Positions 61,660-64,000 of a DNA stretch of 64,000 nt are shown one piece after another; within the stretch, counting starts at the first letter, position 1, and every line of letters begins with the position of its first letter. This stretch comes from Vandiemenella viatica (lineage: Eukaryota > Arthropoda > Insecta > Orthoptera > Morabidae), in NCBI GenBank assembly GCA_031002005.1, contig CM061919.1, forward strand, positions 30,841,088 through 30,905,087. Reading direction: 5' to 3'. Both the position numbers and the translations under genes were made by a program. Under the pieces are notes generated by a model. That model saw only the letters and a program-made list of their open reading frames with translations, searched no databases and was not told the DNA's origin.

Positions 61660-64000
61660 AGTGTACAGAGTGATGTGAAAAAAAAAAAAAAAAAAAAAAA
61701 AGGAAGCATACTGGTAGAGTGAGGGACGTGATGAAAAAATTGCGAGTTTCAACTTATGAAGTAGCGACTGTCAGTGCTTTCGCTACAAATGTTTTCAAGT
61801 TATGTCGTCTGACGAACGACAACGCATTATATTTAATTTTAATAAACTGTGTGATTAGAACAAACAGAATCAATATTTGAGTGGATTGATTATCATTGTT
61901 CCAATTCAACGGTGGTGCAACAGAAAGGATGATGCTTCGGGAAGTTACCAGTTGTCTTCTTATTGTTACCGTGTACGTGTGCATGTTGATGGTAGGGATA
62001 CAATATCTGTTTGCTACAAAACCTTCCTGGCCTTACACGGTATTACAAATTGCCATGCACAAACTTTAAAGAAAACAGCTGAATGAATTTGGTGAACCTT
62101 GGGGAGATGGTCGAGGAAAAAATAAAAACAGGCCAATTAACTGTCTGAGGAAACTAAATTCAAAATTATTTCCTTTATTAAATATCTGAAGGGAAGAAAA
62201 TCGCACCATTGTTTAAAAGATACGAGGTGTGTTCAGAAAATAACGGGAATTTTCGTTTTTTGAATAAAATATTTATTTATTTGTCTATATTAATGTTGTC
62301 GCCTTCAAAATAGTCCCCATTAGATATTATGCACTTCTGCCAGCGCTTCTTCCAATCGTCGAAACACTTCTCAAACTCGATTTTTGGGATAGCCTTTAGC
62401 TCTTTCAGCGATGCGCTTTTAATGTCATCTATGCTTGTAAAACGACGGCCCTTTAAGGTTCTCTTTATTTTTGGAAATAGGAAAAAGTCACACGGAGCCA
62501 TGTCTGGCAAATATGGAGGCTGGGGCATCATTACAGTATTGTTTTTGGCCAAGAATTCACGAACAAGCAACGAAGTGTGAGCTGGTGCATTATCGTGGTG
62601 CAAAAGCCATGAATTGTTTTTCCACAAATCCGGACTTTTTTTCGGATTGCTTCACGCAAACGGCGTTGAACTTGTAGGTAGTACTCCTTATTTACCGTTT
62701 GACCTTGTGGCAAGAATTCACTATGCACTATGCCATTAATATCGAAGAACACTGTAAGCATAACCTTCACGTTCGACCGCACTTGTCGAGTCTTTTTCGG
62801 TCTTGGCGAGCCAGGATGTTTCCACTGAGACGATTGAGCCTTAGTTTCACGTCATATCCGTAAACCCATGTTTCGTCACCTGTTATAACACGTTTCCGAA
62901 ATTCTGTATCGTCATTGACTTCATTTAGTGACTCCTGAGCAACTTCCATTCGCTGCTGTTTTTGTTCAAAATTCAACAATTTTGGAACAAATTTTGCTGC
63001 CACGCGTTTCATACCCAAAACATTTGAAAAAATTTCATGGCATGAGCCAATCGATATGCCAACATCATCAGCAACTTCTCTGATTGTGATTCGGCGATCA
63101 TTCATAACCATTGCTTTCACTTTTTCCACGTTTTCATCGGTTGTTGATGTGCTGGGGCGTCCAGGGCGTTCACATCTTCAACGTCTTCACGGCCATCTTG
63201 GAAACACTTTTACCACTCGTAAACTCTTGTTTTACTCATAACAGACTCACCATAGGCCTTTGTTAACATATCACACACTTTGTTACACTTTATTTCATTT
63301 TGTACGCAAAATTTGATACAAATTCTTTGATCCATTTCTTTTAACAAACGAAAATCGCCGAGCTCATAAAAACACGTCTAACCTTAGCGGCTGCCACAGA
63401 CAAAGTAAGCAATGAATACAGCTGAAAATTTTATCATATTTCCAGGGCATGTATACCAACATAATAAAAAAAAAATTTGACAATTGGACTCTCCAAAACC
63501 GCGAAATTTAAAAATTCCCGTTATTTTCTGAACACACCTCGTATGTCAAGGGTCGACTTATCTGAAGAGCTAGATAAATTCAAACTGTGCAGGATGTACA
63601 ATGACTCTAACCAAGAGCACACTGTTTGTTTTACAACTTTCCGTGAAATTTTTGATGGGAACTTCAATATTTCCTTTGGATTCCCACGGAAAGACACATG
63701 CAGTAGATGTGACTTATTGAAATTGGAGATATCAGTGATAGGAGAAAAAATTATTAAGAAACCAATGTGTCTTTAGCAAAGGACTTACATAAGAAGGAAA
63801 TGTAACAAAAATTACATTTGGTGAGAAGTGCGAAGTTTTATTCAATCAAATGACAGTATCGTAAAGAAGCCAGAACAGACAAAGAAATTGGAGGCGATTA
63901 ATGCTGACTTTCAAAAAAATCTTCCGACTCCTAACATTACTATATCTGACACATATTATTGTCGTCAACTAAATTTTATATCATTTAATGTAGATGTACT
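61660..64000 (+). pseudogene. Transposase-like gene of an insect DNA transposon, split by a mariner, off the window edge
   Basis: Before the mariner, frames read GRVRDVMKKLRVSTYEV, MSSDERQRIIFNFNKLCD, RVRVHVDGRDTISVCYKTFL and ALHGITNCHAQTLKK (to about 62,080), then basic residues with SHHCLKD. After it the frame continues: EELDKFKLCRMYNDSNQEHT, VCFTTFREIFDGNFNISFGF and PRKDTCSRCDLLKLE (63,541-63,776), then after stops DFQKNLPTPNITISDTYYCR and QLNFISFNVD to the window end. Dropping the mariner and one TA puts the two flanks in one frame at the junction. This block order (VCYKTFLALHGI, YR.IFN..FNISFG.P..DTCS.CD, QKNLP.PNI...YY.RQL) recurs in transposase-like proteins of many insects. I suspect a Sola-type family but am not sure. 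Stops and a frameshift near 63,895 make this copy dead. Confidence 0.65.
62223..63541 (-). mobile_element. mariner element with perfect ends, near-intact transposase
   Basis: The terminal repeats are identical for about 30 bp (CGAGGTGTGTTCAGAAAATA inward from each side), with TA target duplications at 62,221-62,222 and 63,542-63,543. The transposase runs from a Met at 63,335 (MDQRICIKFCVQNEIKCNKV) to a stop at 62,277. It has the helix-turn-helix, a SIGSCHEIFSNVLGMKRVAA block, the first Asp in ITGDETWVYGYD, the second in LLHHDNAPAHTSL and the third 34 residues on in LPDMAPCDFFLFP. So the DD34D triad is complete. One stop (about 63,205) and three single-base frameshifts, one in an A7 run at about 62,640, break it. 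It is the youngest-looking transposon in the window and lies inside another gene. Confidence 0.9.

Overview
This 64 kb window is animal, almost certainly insect, nuclear DNA. It is AT-rich, has no operons or bacterial-type gene packing, and is crowded with metazoan transposable elements: Penelope-like elements (PLEs), CR1-, RTE- and I-type LINEs, mariner/Tc1 transposons, Helitron helicase pieces, a hAT-like element and tRNA-derived SINEs. Only one host gene is convincing: two spliced minus-strand exons at 28,351-28,450 and 28,672-30,734 that encode part of a large, charged, probably disordered protein of unknown function. I cannot name the species.

Layout, left half. 1-552 is the 3' part of a Penelope-type PLE. 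4.0-12.4 kb is a run of LINEs: a minus-strand LINE end, a CR1-type element, an RTE/CFDP2-type element, and a minus-strand RTE-like element split by a G-rich repeat. 12.9-18.2 kb is an I-type LINE with RNase H, split by a 2.8 kb LTR retrotransposon that lacks pol. 19.3-22.8 kb is another RTE-like LINE. 22.8-23.9 kb holds a 237-bp tandem duplication, a CR1 scrap and a Helitron helicase 3' fragment. 24.3-28.0 kb is a cluster of PLE copies, two of them head to head.

Layout, right half. The host exons are followed by a small inverted-repeat element, four SINE copies all on the minus strand (32.3, 37.4, 38.8 and 42.9 kb), PLE copies at 32.8, 40.3 and 41.0 kb, and several mariner-superfamily relics. 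43.7-49.0 kb is the most structured part: two PLE copies in head-to-head inversion, each carrying two 5S-rRNA-like stretches in its 3' region, with the right copy interrupted by a 2,136-bp hAT-like element that has an 8-bp target duplication and a 26-bp palindromic tandem array. 51.8-64 kb is mainly DNA transposons. A mariner at 56.3-58.3 kb hosts a truncated CR1, and a mariner at 62.2-63.5 kb with matching ends sits inside the reading frame of another transposase-like gene that runs off the window.

Nearly every element has frameshifts or stops, so I treat them as dead copies. The nesting order gives relative ages: the LTR element is younger than the I LINE, the hAT-like element younger than its PLE, the CR1 copy younger than its host mariner, and the 62.2 kb mariner younger than the gene it splits. 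I see no tRNA, rRNA, CRISPR or prokaryotic features. Element boundaries given without terminal repeats or target duplications are approximate.
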